From positions 1-64,000 of the forward strand of contig NZ_KQ948434.1 of the NCBI RefSeq assembly GCF_001514065.1: a stretch of 64,000 bases of DNA, given 5' to 3'. Every line of letters begins with the position of its first letter. Position 1 is the first letter of the stretch. Positions 1-10,975 of the stretch are shown piece by piece. Under the pieces are notes generated by a model. That model was given only the letters and a program-made list of their open reading frames with translations. It was not told where the DNA came from and made no database searches. Source of the DNA: Streptomyces antibioticus (GTDB lineage Bacteria; Actinomycetota; Actinomycetes; Streptomycetales; Streptomycetaceae). The position numbers and the translations under genes were made by a program.

Positions 1-39
1 CCCCGCTCCGGGTTCACGCGTACGAGGGCCGACGGACCG

Positions 40-1725
40 TCAGACCTCCACCACCACAGGGAGGATCATCGGCCTGCGGCGATACGTGTCGGAGACCCAC
101 TTGCCGAGGGTCCGCCGCACCAGCTGCTGGAGCTGGTGGGGCTCGACCACGCCGTCCTGAGCCGAGCGCTCCAGGACTTCCTTGACCTTCGGGATGACGT
201 CGGCGAACGCCGAATCCTCGATACCCGAGCCACGGGCGTGGACATGCGGGCCACCCGTGATCTTGCCGCTCGACGAGTCGATGACGACGAAGACCGAGAT
301 GATGCCCTCGTCGCCGAGGATCTTGCGGTCCTTCAGTGCCGGCTCGCCCACATCGCCGACCGAGAGGCCGTCGACGTACACGTAGCCCGCCTGGACCTTG
401 CCGGAGATCTTGGCCTTGCCCGCGACGAGGTCGACGACGACGCCGTCCTCGGCGATGACGATCCGGTCGTGCGGGACGCCGGTCATGGCGCCGAGCTCGG
501 CGTTGGCCCGCAGGTGGCGCCATTCGCCGTGGACCGGCATCAGGTTCTTCGGGCGGCAGATGTTGTAGAAGTACAGCAGCTCGCCCGCGGAGGCGTGGCC
601 CGAGACGTGGACCTTGGCATTGCCCTTGTGGACGACGTTGGCGCCCCAGCGGGTCAGGCCGTTGATCACGCGGTAGACCGCGTTCTCGTTGCCGGGGATC
701 AGGGACGACGCCAGGATCACCGTGTCGCCGGAGACGATGCGGATCTGGTGGTCCCGGTTGGCCATGCGGGACAGGGCCGCCATCGGCTCGCCCTGCGAGC
801 CCGTACAGACCAGGACGACCTCGCGGTCGGGAAGGTCGTCGAGCGTCTTGACGTCGACCACCAGGCCCGGCGGGACCTTCAGATAGCCCAGGTCCCTCGC
901 GATGCCCATGTTGCGGACCATCGAGCGGCCGACGAACGCGACCCTGCGGCCGTACTCGTTGGCCGCGTCCAGGATCTGCTGGATGCGGTGGATGTGGCTG
1001 GCGAAGCTGGCCACGATGATGCGCTTGCGGGCGTTCCCGAAGACCTGGTGCAGGACGTTCGAGATGTCCCGCTCGGGCGGGACGAACCCGGGGACCTCGG
1101 CGTTCGTGGAGTCCGAGAGGAGGAGGTCGATGCCCTCCTCGCTCAGACGTGCGAACGCGTGTAGATCCGTCAGACGGTTGTCCAGCGGGAGCTGGTCCAT
1201 CTTGAAGTCGCCGGTGTGGACCACCATGCCGGCGGGGGTGCGGATCGCGACGGCGAGGGCGTCGGGGATGGAGTGGTTGACCGCGATGAACTCGCAGTCG
1301 AAGGGGCCGATGCGCTCGCGGTTCCCCTCCACCACTTCGAGGGTGTACGGGCGGATGCGGTGCTCCTGGAGCTTCGCCTCGATCAGCGCGAGGGTCAGCT
1401 TGGAACCGATCAGCGGGATGTCCGGCTTCTCGCGGAGCAGGAACGGGACGGCACCGATGTGGTCCTCGTGGCCGTGCGTGAGCACGATGCCCTCGATGTC
1501 GTCGAGGCGGTCCCTGATGGACGAGAAGTCCGGCAGGATCAGGTCGATTCCGGGCTGCTCCTCCTCGGGGAAGAGCACTCCGCAGTCGACGATCAGCAGA
1601 CGGCCGCCGTACTCGAAGACCGTCATGTTTCGGCCGATCTCACCGAGACCGCCGAGTGGGGTGACGCGCAGGCCGCCTTCGGGCAGCGGCGGGGGCGGGC
1701 CGAGTTCAGGATGCGGATGACTCAA
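40..1725 (-). CDS. rnj: Ribonuclease J (metallo-beta-lactamase RNase)
   Basis: A 561-residue RNase J, the combined endonuclease and 5'-to-3' exonuclease that matures and degrades RNA in the cytoplasm. The metallo-beta-lactamase zinc motif HGHEDH is at about residues 84-89, followed by the beta-CASP domain (TGSQGEPMAAL near residue 310) and the C-terminal oligomerisation domain. Length is normal for the family. The start is TTG at 1723-1725: it begins MSHPHPELG and is preceded by a strong GAGGAGAG ribosome site seven bases upstream, and no ATG or GTG fits as well. It lies downstream of dapA on the same strand, separated by a spacer with two hairpins. The identity is clear; only the choice of the rare start codon is inferred. 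Confidence 0.96.
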   Translation of the reverse strand: MSHPHPELGPPPPLPEGGLRVTPLGGLGEIGRNMTVFEYGGRLLIVDCGVLFPEEEQPGIDLILPDFSSIRDRLDDIEGIVLTHGHEDHIGAVPFLLREKPDIPLIGSKLTLALIEAKLQEHRIRPYTLEVVEGNRERIGPFDCEFIAVNHSIPDALAVAIRTPAGMVVHTGDFKMDQLPLDNRLTDLHAFARLSEEGIDLLLSDSTNAEVPGFVPPERDISNVLHQVFGNARKRIIVASFASHIHRIQQILDAANEYGRRVAFVGRSMVRNMGIARDLGYLKVPPGLVVDVKTLDDLPDREVVLVCTGSQGEPMAALSRMANRDHQIRIVSGDTVILASSLIPGNENAVYRVINGLTRWGANVVHKGNAKVHVSGHASAGELLYFYNICRPKNLMPVHGEWRHLRANAELGAMTGVPHDRIVIAEDGVVVDLVAGKAKISGKVQAGYVYVDGLSVGDVGEPALKDRKILGDEGIISVFVVIDSSSGKITGGPHVHARGSGIEDSAFADVIPKVKEVLERSAQDGVVEPHQLQQLVRRTLGKWVSDTYRRRPMILPVVVEV

Positions 1726-1812
1726 AAGACTCTCCTCACCACACGCGCCACGTACCGGCAGGGCACGTGGCGCGCATGACGTTCGTGCGTGTAGCAGTTG
1801 TCGTTGTCTGGT

Positions 1813-1870
1813 GCGGGCACCGGTGGCCCGCGTATTCAGTTGTGAAGTCTGTTGCGCGCCGGGGGCGCGC
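1813..1870 (-). terminator. Two GC hairpins between dapA and rnj
   Basis: Two short perfect hairpins lie between dapA and rnj: GCGGGC/GCCCGC at 1813-1831 and GCGCGCC/GGCGCGC at 1854-1870. The second is flanked by 11-bp direct repeats GAAGTCTGTTG at 1844-1854 and 1871-1881. No T-tract follows, so these may attenuate or stabilise mRNA ends rather than terminate fully. Confidence 0.4.
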
Positions 1871-1881
1871 GAAGTCTGTTG

Positions 1882-2781
1882 TCAGAGCTGTACCCCGCCG
1901 GCGGCAAGATCGATCTTGAGCTGCTCGATCTCTTCTGGAGCGAGTTCCACCATGGGGGCGCGCAGCGGTCCGGCGGGCAGGCCCTGGAGGGCGAGCGCGG
2001 CCTTGGTCGTCATCACGCCCTGGGTGCGGAACATGCCGGTGTAGACCGGGAGCAGCTTCTGGTGGATCTCCGTGGCCTTCTGGACGTCGCCCGAGACGAA
2101 GGCGTCCACGAGGGCGCGCAGGTCCGGGGTGACGACATGGCCGACGACCGAGACGAAGCCGACCGCGCCCACGGAGAGGAGCGGCAGGTTCAGCATGTCG
2201 TCGCCGGAGTACCAGGCGAGGCCGGAGCGGGCGATCGCCCAGCTGGCGCGGCCGAGGTCGCCCTTGGCGTCCTTGTTGGCGACGATGCGCGGGTGCTCGG
2301 CGAGCCGGACCAGCGTCTCGGTGTTGATCGGGACACCGCTGCGGCCGGGGATGTCGTAGAGCATGACCGGCAGCTCGGTGGTGTCGGCGATGGCCTTGAA
2401 GTGCCGGTACAGGCCCTCCTGCGGGGGCTTGTTGTAGTACGGCGTGACCACCAGGAGGCCGTGGGCGCCGGTCTGTTCGGCGGCCTTGGCCAGCTCCAGG
2501 CTGTGGTGGGTGTCGTTGGTGCCGACGCCGGCGACGACGTGGGCCCGGTCGCCGACCGCCTCCAGTACGGCTCGTACGAGGTCCGTTTTCTCCGCGTCGC
2601 TGGTGGTGGGCGACTCACCGGTGGTGCCGTTGATGATCAGGCCGTCGTTGCCTGCGTCCACCAGGTGGGTGGCGAGCCGCTGTGCGCCGTCGAGGTCGAG
2701 TGCGCCGTCCGCCGTGAAGGGCGTGACCATGGCGGTGAGGACCCTCCCGAAGGGGGTCTGCGGAGTGGAGGTCGGAGCCAT
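1882..2781 (-). CDS. dapA: 4-hydroxy-tetrahydrodipicolinate synthase
   Basis: Condenses pyruvate with aspartate semialdehyde in the lysine/diaminopimelate pathway. The protein has 299 residues from the ATG at 2781 (MAPTSTPQTPFGR). The GTTGES substrate loop, the YDIPGRS segment and the KDAKGD stretch with the Schiff-base lysine are all present. A GTG nine bases upstream is an alternative start, but MAPTSTPQ matches the usual Streptomyces N-terminus. It lies between thyX and rnj on the same strand; dapB, the next enzyme, is 2.6 kb away on the same strand. The family assignment is secure. Confidence 0.96.
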   Translation of the reverse strand: MAPTSTPQTPFGRVLTAMVTPFTADGALDLDGAQRLATHLVDAGNDGLIINGTTGESPTTSDAEKTDLVRAVLEAVGDRAHVVAGVGTNDTHHSLELAKAAEQTGAHGLLVVTPYYNKPPQEGLYRHFKAIADTTELPVMLYDIPGRSGVPINTETLVRLAEHPRIVANKDAKGDLGRASWAIARSGLAWYSGDDMLNLPLLSVGAVGFVSVVGHVVTPDLRALVDAFVSGDVQKATEIHQKLLPVYTGMFRTQGVMTTKAALALQGLPAGPLRAPMVELAPEEIEQLKIDLAAGGVQL

Positions 2782-2854
2782 GGGTAACACGCTACTCGCT
2801 GCTCAAGACGTGGTCTGCCCTCGGGGGGCGCGAAAAGTCATGACAAAGGTGGAG

Positions 2855-2892
2855 CCCGGCACTGCCTGCTCGGGGGTTCAAGCAGTGCCGGG
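2855..2892 (-). terminator. Hairpin terminator downstream of thyX
   Basis: Perfect 11-bp stem CCCGGCACTGC/GCAGTGCCGGG with a 16-base loop, 100 bases past the thyX stop and ahead of dapA. It is a good candidate factor-independent terminator of the Streptomyces type, without a long T-run. Confidence 0.7.
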
Positions 2893-2992
2893 TCCGTTTG
2901 ATCAGGCTAGATGAACTTCTCCAAATGCCGCAATACGGACACCTCGCGAGGCTGAACCGTACATCTGTGCCCGGGCGGGGAACGGGGGTGCG

Positions 2993-3733
2993 TTACGGGG
3001 CCACACGGCCGTTCGCATTGAAGGCGGCGTACGTGAGCGGCATGAGCTTGGCCCACTCGGCCTCCATCTTCTCGCCGACCATCTCGATCTCGCGCTGTGG
3101 GAAGGACGGGACCTTCGCCAGTTCGTGCTGGGTGCGCAGGCCGAGGAAGTGCATCAGCGAGCGGGCGTTGCACGTGGCGTACATCGAGGAGAACAGGCCG
3201 ACCGGGAGGACCGCGCGGGCGACCTCGCGGGCGACGCCGGCGGCGAGCATCTCCTGGTAGGCGTCGTACGCCTGACGGTAGGAGTCCTCCATCGTGCGGG
3301 TCACCAGTTGCTGCTGGGCCTCGGTGCCCTCGACGAAGACGTACTTGCCGGGGCGGCCCTCCTGGACGAGCTTGCGGTCGGCGCCGGGGACGTAGAAGAC
3401 CGGTTCGAGCTCCCGGTAGCGGCCCGACTCCTCGTTGTACGACCAGCCCACGCGGTGCCGCATGAACTCGCGGAAGACGAAGATCGGGGCGCTGATGAAG
3501 AAGGTCATCGAGTTGTGCTCGAACGGGCTGCCGTGCCGGTCCCGCATCAGGTAGTTGATGAGGCCCTTGGAGCGCTCGGGGTCCTTCTTCAGCTCGTCCA
3601 GGGACTGCTCGCCGGCGGTGGAGACACGGGCGGCCCACAGCACGTCGGAGTCGGCCGCGCTGTGCTTCACCAGCTCGACCGTGATGTCGGTGCGGAAGCT
3701 GGGCTTGAAGTCGTCTGCGGGGGTGTCGGTCAC
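2993..3733 (-). CDS. thyX: FAD-dependent thymidylate synthase ThyX
   Basis: Makes dTMP from dUMP using FAD, NADPH and methylene-tetrahydrofolate, replacing ThyA. The protein has 246 residues. The ThyX signature RHRVGWSYNEESGRY, carrying the RHR-x7-S motif, is in the middle of the protein. The start is GTG at 3731-3733 (VTDTPADDFKP) with GGAAGGA about a dozen bases upstream; the open frame continues to 4072 but that extension looks non-coding. It is divergent from the small membrane protein at 3933 and followed by a strong hairpin. Confidence 0.95.
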   Translation of the reverse strand: MTDTPADDFKPSFRTDITVELVKHSAADSDVLWAARVSTAGEQSLDELKKDPERSKGLINYLMRDRHGSPFEHNSMTFFISAPIFVFREFMRHRVGWSYNEESGRYRELEPVFYVPGADRKLVQEGRPGKYVFVEGTEAQQQLVTRTMEDSYRQAYDAYQEMLAAGVAREVARAVLPVGLFSSMYATCNARSLMHFLGLRTQHELAKVPSFPQREIEMVGEKMEAEWAKLMPLTYAAFNANGRVAP

Positions 3734-3932
3734 GGCTCGGCGGGTCCTTCCATCACTTCTCTCGGGCGGCGCCCACTCTACGGGTCGGCACTGACAACGG
3801 GGCGTTCGGTACCGGGACGCGACATCCATGGCGAACTTCTGCGAATTCTGGGCATCAGGGCACCTTTTGGGGCACTCGACCGTCTGTACCTGTGACACCG
3901 ATTCGTTCGAGTTCCGAGAGGGGCGCTCCCTG

Positions 3933-4172
3933 ATGTTCCGCCGGCGTGAGCCCGTTCCGTTCGCCTTCGTCGCCGAGGCCGACAGGTTCCGCAGCAATGT
4001 CGCTCCCCCGCCCCGGGAGAAGTCCTCGGCCGGGGAGATAGCCGGGCGTTGGCTGCTGGGGGTCACCATCATCGCCGCGTTGGTGGGTTCCCTGGTGCTC
4101 GGGATGCCGGCGCTGACCGTCGATCACTCCGCCACGGACACCCAGCAGTCACAGGCGTCCCAAGGACACTGA
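3933..4172 (+). CDS. Small single-pass membrane protein, unknown
   Basis: A 79-residue protein starting MFRRREPVPF at the ATG preceded by GAGAGGGG. The first 45 residues are basic and polar, then one hydrophobic segment (WLLGVTIIAALVGSLVLG) spans the membrane, and about 18 polar residues rich in Thr, Gln and Ser follow. No family is recognised. The frame is open further upstream, but the ribosome site and basic N-terminus favour this start. It is divergent from thyX. Function unknown. Confidence 0.65.
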   Translation: MFRRREPVPFAFVAEADRFRSNVAPPPREKSSAGEIAGRWLLGVTIIAALVGSLVLGMPALTVDHSATDTQQSQASQGH

Positions 4173-4180
4173 CTCATCCG

Positions 4181-4199
4181 AGCCCCCAAAGGTGGCTCG
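4181..4199. terminator. Short imperfect hairpin
   Basis: GAGCC-C-CC / GG-T-GGCTC around an AAA loop, just after the stop at 4172. A weak terminator candidate for the small membrane protein gene. Confidence 0.35.
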
Positions 4200-4262
4200 T
4201 GGGGACACTGGCGGATAGCCTCACCGGGCACAGCCCGCGCATGCATTGAGTGAGGACCAGCC

Positions 4263-4817
4263 GTGCCCCTGCCCTTCCTGACGGCCGACCGCGCCTTCGA
4301 GACAGCCGACGACATCGCGCTGCCCTTCGACGACCGCGACCACTGGCGGCGCCCGTACCGCCCCGGCCCCTGGCGGGTGGGTACGGCGGCGCTTCTGCTG
4401 CTGCTCGCGTCGTACGTGCTGTTCGCGGCGGTCATCATCGCCCTGACAGGCTCGGCGTCCGAGGGCGGCGTGGTCTTCGGCGCCGCGCTGGCCGTCATCG
4501 CCGTGTCGCTGCGGCTGTTGCGGATGGGCGTGTGGGTGAGCGCGCGCGGGGTTCGCCATGTCGGGTTCCTCCTCACCCGGACCACGCGGTGGGAGCAGGT
4601 CCTCGCCGTGCGCACGGTGCAGCAGCCGGTGCGCTGGCTGGGCCTGCCGCGGACCGTGCAGGGGCAGGCGCTGACCGTCGTACGGCGTGATCGCGCGGCG
4701 GCGGACACCTCGCCGCTGCTGACCACGCACAACGCGGACTTCCTGGGGCGGTCCGAGGCGTTCGACCGGGCCGCGGACGCGGTGGAGGCGTGGGGCGCGG
4801 AGTACCAGCGGGGCTGA
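4263..4817 (+). CDS. PH-domain-like membrane protein
   Basis: A 184-residue protein starting with GTG at 4263 (MPLPFLTADRAF). After 40 polar residues there are two closely spaced hydrophobic segments (about residues 41-62 and 70-85). A cytoplasmic domain follows that looks like the bacterial PH domain seen in many actinobacterial membrane proteins (GVRHVGFLLTRTTRWEQVLAVR, with a conserved Trp). No catalytic motif is seen. It ends just before a very strong bidirectional terminator and is probably monocistronic or co-transcribed with the small gene at 3933. Confidence 0.75.
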   Translation: MPLPFLTADRAFETADDIALPFDDRDHWRRPYRPGPWRVGTAALLLLLASYVLFAAVIIALTGSASEGGVVFGAALAVIAVSLRLLRMGVWVSARGVRHVGFLLTRTTRWEQVLAVRTVQQPVRWLGLPRTVQGQALTVVRRDRAAADTSPLLTTHNADFLGRSEAFDRAADAVEAWGAEYQRG

Positions 4818-4843
4818 GTCGCCGACGGAGACGTCAGAAGATG

Positions 4844-4886
4844 CCGAAGGGGCCGGTCCGCGGTGCGTGCGGACCGGCCCCTTCGG
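4844..4886. terminator. Strong bidirectional terminator
   Basis: A stem of about 18 bp, CCGAAGGGGCCGGTCCGC paired with GCGGACCGGCCCCTTCGG, and a 7-base loop. It lies between the convergent genes ending at 4817 (+) and 4910 (-). Confidence 0.9.
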
Positions 4887-4909
4887 TGTACGAATGCGGC
4901 GTACGGCGT

Positions 4910-5362
4910 TCAGGCCTGGACGGGTTTGCCGTCGTGCAGGGCGATCGCGCGTTGCATCGCCTTGCGGGCGCGCGGGGTGTCGCGGGCGTCGTGGTAGGCG
5001 ACGGCGAGGCGGAACCAGCTGCGCCAGTCGTCGGGTTCGGCCTCGGTCTCGGCCTTGCGCTTGGCGAAGACCTCGTCGGCCGAGTCGCGGTCGATGCGGC
5101 CGCTGGGCAGGCGCCTCAACTCGTCGACGGGCAGGCCGCCTTCGGCGTCGAGTTCGGCGGCGAGCCGGTTGGCCTTGCGGACGAACTCGGTGTTCTTCCA
5201 CAGGAACCACAGACCGATGACCGGCAGGATCAGCACCGCCACGCCGAAGGTGACGGTGATGAGGGTGCCGGACTGGATGAGCATGACGCCGCGGCTGCCG
5301 ACCAGGACGAAGTAGAAGACCAGGACGGCGGCCGTTATGGCGTAGGACAGCTTGGCGCGCAT
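4910..5362 (-). CDS. Small membrane protein with TPR-like tail
   Basis: A 150-residue protein with two N-terminal transmembrane segments (about residues 5-27 and 34-55) and a helical cytoplasmic tail. The tail WRSWFRLAVAYHDARDTPRARKAMQRAI reads like one tetratricopeptide helix pair. It begins 7 bases after the dapB stop, so it is the last gene of the rpsO-pnp-M16-dapB series. The membrane topology is clear; the role is unknown. Confidence 0.8.
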   Translation of the reverse strand: MRAKLSYAITAAVLVFYFVLVGSRGVMLIQSGTLITVTFGVAVLILPVIGLWFLWKNTEFVRKANRLAAELDAEGGLPVDELRRLPSGRIDRDSADEVFAKRKAETEAEPDDWRSWFRLAVAYHDARDTPRARKAMQRAIALHDGKPVQA

Positions 5363-5369
5363 GGTGGTG

Positions 5370-7539
<2,170 letters not shown>

Positions 7540-7543
<4 letters not shown>

Positions 7544-9759
7544 TTGTCGGTGTCGTCCTTCTTGTCCTCGGAGCCTTCCTCGCCCTCGATCACGGGGATC
7601 AGGGAGAGCTTGCCGCGGGAGTCGATCTCGGCGATCTCGACCTGGACCTTCTGGCCCACGCCGACGACGTCCTCGACGTTCTCCACGCGCTTGCCGCCGG
7701 CGAGCTTGCGGATCTGCGAGATGTGCAGCAGACCGTCCTTGCCCGGGAGCAGCGACACGAACGCACCGAAGGTGGTGGTCTTGACGACCGTACCCAGGTA
7801 GCGCTCGCCGACCTCCGGCATGGTCGGGTTGGCGATGCCGTTGATCGTGGCGCGGGCGGCCTCGGCGGCCGGGCCGTCGGCGGCACCGATGTAGATGGTG
7901 CCGTCGTCCTCGATCGTGATCTCGGCGCCGGTGTCCTCCTGGATCTGGTTGATCATCTTGCCCTTGGGGCCGATGACCTCACCGATCTTGTCCACGGGGA
8001 TCTTGACGGTGATGATCCGCGGGGCGTTCGGGGACATCTCGTCCGGCGTGTCGATCGCTTCCATCATCACGTCGAGGATGTGGAGGCGGGCGTCGCGGGC
8101 CTGCTTGAGGGCCGCGGCCAGGACGGAGGCCGGGATGCCGTCCAGCTTGGTGTCGAGCTGGAGGGCGGTGACGAACTCCTTGGTGCCGGCGACCTTGAAG
8201 TCCATGTCGCCGAAGGCGTCCTCCGCACCGAGGATGTCGGTGAGGGTGACGTAGTGCGTCTCGCCGTCGATCTCCTGGGAGATCAGGCCCATGGCGATAC
8301 CGGCGACGGGGGCCTTCAGCGGCACACCGGCGTTCAGCAGCGACATGGTGGAGGCGCAGACCGAGCCCATGGACGTCGAGCCGTTGGAGCTCAGCGCCTC
8401 GGAGACCTGGCGGATCGCGTAGGGGAACTCCTCGCGCGTCGGCAGGACCGGGACCAGGGCACGCTCGGCGAGCGCGCCGTGGCCGATCTCGCGGCGCTTC
8501 GGGGAGCCCACGCGGCCGGTCTCGCCGGTGGAGTACGGCGGGAAGTTGTAGTTGTGCATGTAGCGCTTGCGGGTCACCGGGGAGAGGGTGTCCAGCTGCT
8601 GCTCCATGCGGAGCATGTTGAGGGTGGTGACGCCCAGGATCTGGGTCTCGCCACGCTCGAACAGCGCCGAGCCGTGCACGCGCGGGATGGCCTCGACCTC
8701 GGCGGCGAGCGTACGGATGTCCGTGACGCCACGGCCGTCGATGCGCTTCTTCTCCTTGATCACGCGCTCGCGGACGAGCTGCTTGGTCAGGGAGCGGTAC
8801 GCGGCGGAGATCTCCTTCTCGCGGCCCTCGAACTCCGGCAGGAGCTTCTCGGCGGCGAGCGCCTTGACGCGGTCCAGCTCGGACTCGCGCTCCTGCTTGC
8901 CCGCGATGGTCAGCGCGGAGGCGAGCTCCGGGCGGACGGCGGCGGAGAGCGCCTCCAGGACGTCGTCCTGGTAGTCGAGGAAGATCGGGAACTCGCCGGT
9001 CGGCTTGGCGGCCTTGGAGGCGAGGTCGGCCTGGGCCTTGCAGAGCACCTTGATGAAGGGCTTCGCGGCTTCCAGACCGGCGGCGACGACCTCCTCGGTC
9101 GGGGCCTCGGCGCCGCCCTTGACCAGCTGGATGGTCTTCTCGGTGGCCTCGGCCTCGACCATCATGATCGCGACGTCGCCGTCCTCCAGGGTGCGGCCCG
9201 CGACGACCATGTCGAAGACGGCGTCCTCGAGCTCGGAGTGCGTCGGGAAGGCCACCCACTGGTTGTTGATCAGCGCGACGCGGACGCCGCCGATCGGGCC
9301 CGAGAAGGGCAGGCCGGCCAGCTGCGTGGACGCGGACGCGGCGTTGATCGCGACGACGTCGTACAGGTGGTCGGGGTTGAGGGCCATGATCGTGGCGACG
9401 ACCTGGATCTCGTTGCGCAGGCCCTTCTTGAAGGACGGGCGCAGCGGGCGGTCGATCAGGCGGCAGGTGAGGATCGCGTCCTCGGACGGCCGGCCTTCAC
9501 GGCGGAAGAAGGAACCCGGGATCTTGCCGGCGGCGTACATCCGCTCCTCGACGTCCACCGTGAGGGGGAAGAAGTCGAGCTGGTCCTTGGGGTTCTTGGA
9601 GGCGGTGGTGGCCGACAGCACCATGGTGTCGTCGTCCAGGTAGGCCACGGCGGAGCCGGCGGCCTGGCGGGCCAGGCGGCCCGTCTCGAAGCGGATGGTG
9701 CGGGTGCCGAAGGAGCCGTTGTCAATGACGGCCTCGGCGTAGTGGGTCTCGTTCTCCAC
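7540..9759 (-). CDS. pnp: Polynucleotide phosphorylase
   Basis: A 3'-to-5' phosphorolytic exoribonuclease and RNA polymerase, called GpsI in Streptomyces. It has 739 residues from the GTG at 9757-9759 ([12 protein letters not shown]), with AGGAGA nine bases upstream. The order is two RNase PH domains separated by a helical domain, a KH domain ([13 protein letters not shown]) and an S1 domain ([17 protein letters not shown]) near the C-terminus, then an acidic tail. It follows rpsO on the same strand; the spacer contains a large hairpin and probably its own promoter. Confidence 0.97.
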
Positions 9760-9838
9760 TAGCGTTTTCTCCTCGTCTTCGTCCCTCTCGCCCGTGTGGC
9801 GGGGGGACGGTTGCGGAGAAGCGCTCCGTTCAGTGCGG

Positions 9839-9899
9839 GCCGGTCTTCGATCGAAGCACCCGGGCTCACTTCCCCCGGGCGCCACTACCGAGGACCGGC
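9839..9899 (-). ncRNA. Large leader hairpin upstream of pnp
   Basis: A 61-base stem-loop. The outer stem GCCGGTC(T)TCG/CG(A)GGACCGGC has one mismatch and the inner stem CCCGGG/CCCGGG closes an 8-base loop. Its position matches the RNase III-cleaved hairpin described in the S. coelicolor rpsO-pnp operon, so it is likely an mRNA-processing site controlling pnp expression. Confidence 0.65.
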
Positions 9900-10050
9900 G
9901 GCGGCGAGGTGCGCTTCTCCTCGTTCGTCTTGTTCTTCTTGTGATGCGCCATACCCCTACGGATACGCGGCATCACGCTGTGTCGTACGTAATGCGTTGT
10001 GCTACCACACTACAAAGAGGCAGCGACACTCCGCACGTACAGCAAAGGGA

Positions 10051-10076
10051 GCGGCCCCCGAACAAGTGGGAACCGC
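10051..10076 (-). terminator. Attenuating hairpin downstream of rpsO
   Basis: On the minus strand GCGGTTCCC pairs with GGGGGCCGC (nine pairs including two G-U) around an 8-base loop, 16 bases past the rpsO stop. It probably allows partial read-through into pnp. Confidence 0.5.
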
Positions 10077-10091
10077 CCCCTTCACGGCGTC

Positions 10092-10379
10092 TTACTTGGC
10101 GCCCGCCGCACCACGGCGGATGCCGAGGCGGTCGACCAGCGCACGGAAGCGCTGGATGTCCTTCTTCGCCAGGTACTGGAGAAGGCGACGGCGCTGACCG
10201 ACCAGGATCAGCAGACCACGGCGGGAGTGGTGGTCGTGCTTGTGGGTCTTGAGGTGCTCGGTCAGGTCCGAGATCCGGCGCGAAAGCATGGCGACCTGGA
10301 CCTCGGGGGAGCCGGTGTCGCCCTCCTTCTGACCGAACTCGGCGATGATCTGCTTCTTCACTGCGGCGTCGAGCGGCAC
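10092..10379 (-). CDS. rpsO: 30S ribosomal protein S15
   Basis: A 95-residue ribosomal protein that binds 16S rRNA and nucleates the platform of the small subunit. It starts with GTG at 10377-10379 ([16 protein letters not shown]) with AGGAG eight bases upstream. The S15 signature runs through the [19 protein letters not shown] stretch near residues 45-65. It is the first gene of the rpsO-pnp series and is divergent from the DUF397 gene. Confidence 0.97.
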   Translation of the reverse strand: MPLDAAVKKQIIAEFGQKEGDTGSPEVQVAMLSRRISDLTEHLKTHKHDHHSRRGLLILVGQRRRLLQYLAKKDIQRFRALVDRLGIRRGAAGAK

Positions 10380-10647
10380 TCGAAACTCCTCGTAGTCTGA
10401 AAATGGCCACCGAGTGCCCCCGGTCTGTGTCTCGGGGGAGCTTCCGTTACTCGGGAGGCGGGGATCCGCTGGGCGCGGCCTCCAGGGTCCTTCGAGGGAC
10501 TCCGGGGGTGCGTACACAAACGGCCGTCACTCAGGGTACCAGGCACAGGTGGGCACCTTCTCCCGGGTTCCACAACCACCTGGAGCGGGGGTGTGGGGCC
10601 ACTAGGGTGACGGCAGATCGTACGACGTCGGGAAGGGGTCGCTGGGC

Positions 10648-10923
10648 ATGGCGGAGACGGCAGAGGAGATCAAGGCGCGCAAGGAGCGGGAGCGGGACGA
10701 GCTCTACGCCCTCGACATTTCCGGCGTCGAGTGGCACTGCGCGCCGGGCACGGAGGAGCACGAGGAGCGGGTCGAGATCGCGTACCTGCCCGAGGGCGCC
10801 GTGGCCATGCGGTCCTCGCTCGACCCGGACACCGTGCTGCGCTACACGGAGGCGGAGTGGACGGCCTTCGTGCTGGGGGCACGGGACGGGGAGTTCGACC
10901 TGGATCCGGCGCCGGAGGAGTAG
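10648..10923 (+). CDS. DUF397 domain protein (orphan)
   Basis: A 91-residue protein. A charged helix (AEEIKARKERERDEL) leads into a DUF397 domain, recognisable by VEIAYLPEGAVAMRSSLDPD and LRYTEAEWTAFVLGARDGEF. DUF397 proteins are abundant in Streptomyces and usually sit next to an XRE-family regulator; none is adjacent here. A TAGGGT at 10603-10608 could be its -10 box. It ends before a strong bidirectional terminator. The domain is confident; the role is unknown. Confidence 0.85.
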   Translation: MAETAEEIKARKERERDELYALDISGVEWHCAPGTEEHEERVEIAYLPEGAVAMRSSLDPDTVLRYTEAEWTAFVLGARDGEFDLDPAPEE

Positions 10924-10932
10924 GAAGGCCAA

Positions 10933-10968
10933 GTGAAGGGGCGGTACGCGCGCGTGCCGCCCCTTCAC
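10933..10968. terminator. Bidirectional terminator
   Basis: 12-bp stem GTGAAGGGGCGG/CCGCCCCTTCAC with a 12-base GC loop, between the convergent DUF397 gene and the propeller gene. Confidence 0.85.
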
Positions 10969-10975
10969 CTGTACG

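Larger units (their letters stand above)
9760..10091 (-). promoter_or_regulatory. rpsO-pnp intergenic leader
   Basis: A 332-base spacer without a gene. It holds a probable rpsO terminator hairpin (10051-10076), a long double hairpin (9839-9899) and the pnp ribosome site AGGAGA. In S. coelicolor the equivalent spacer is known to carry a pnp promoter and an RNase III-processed stem-loop. I cannot point to a convincing -10/-35 pair here. Confidence 0.6.
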
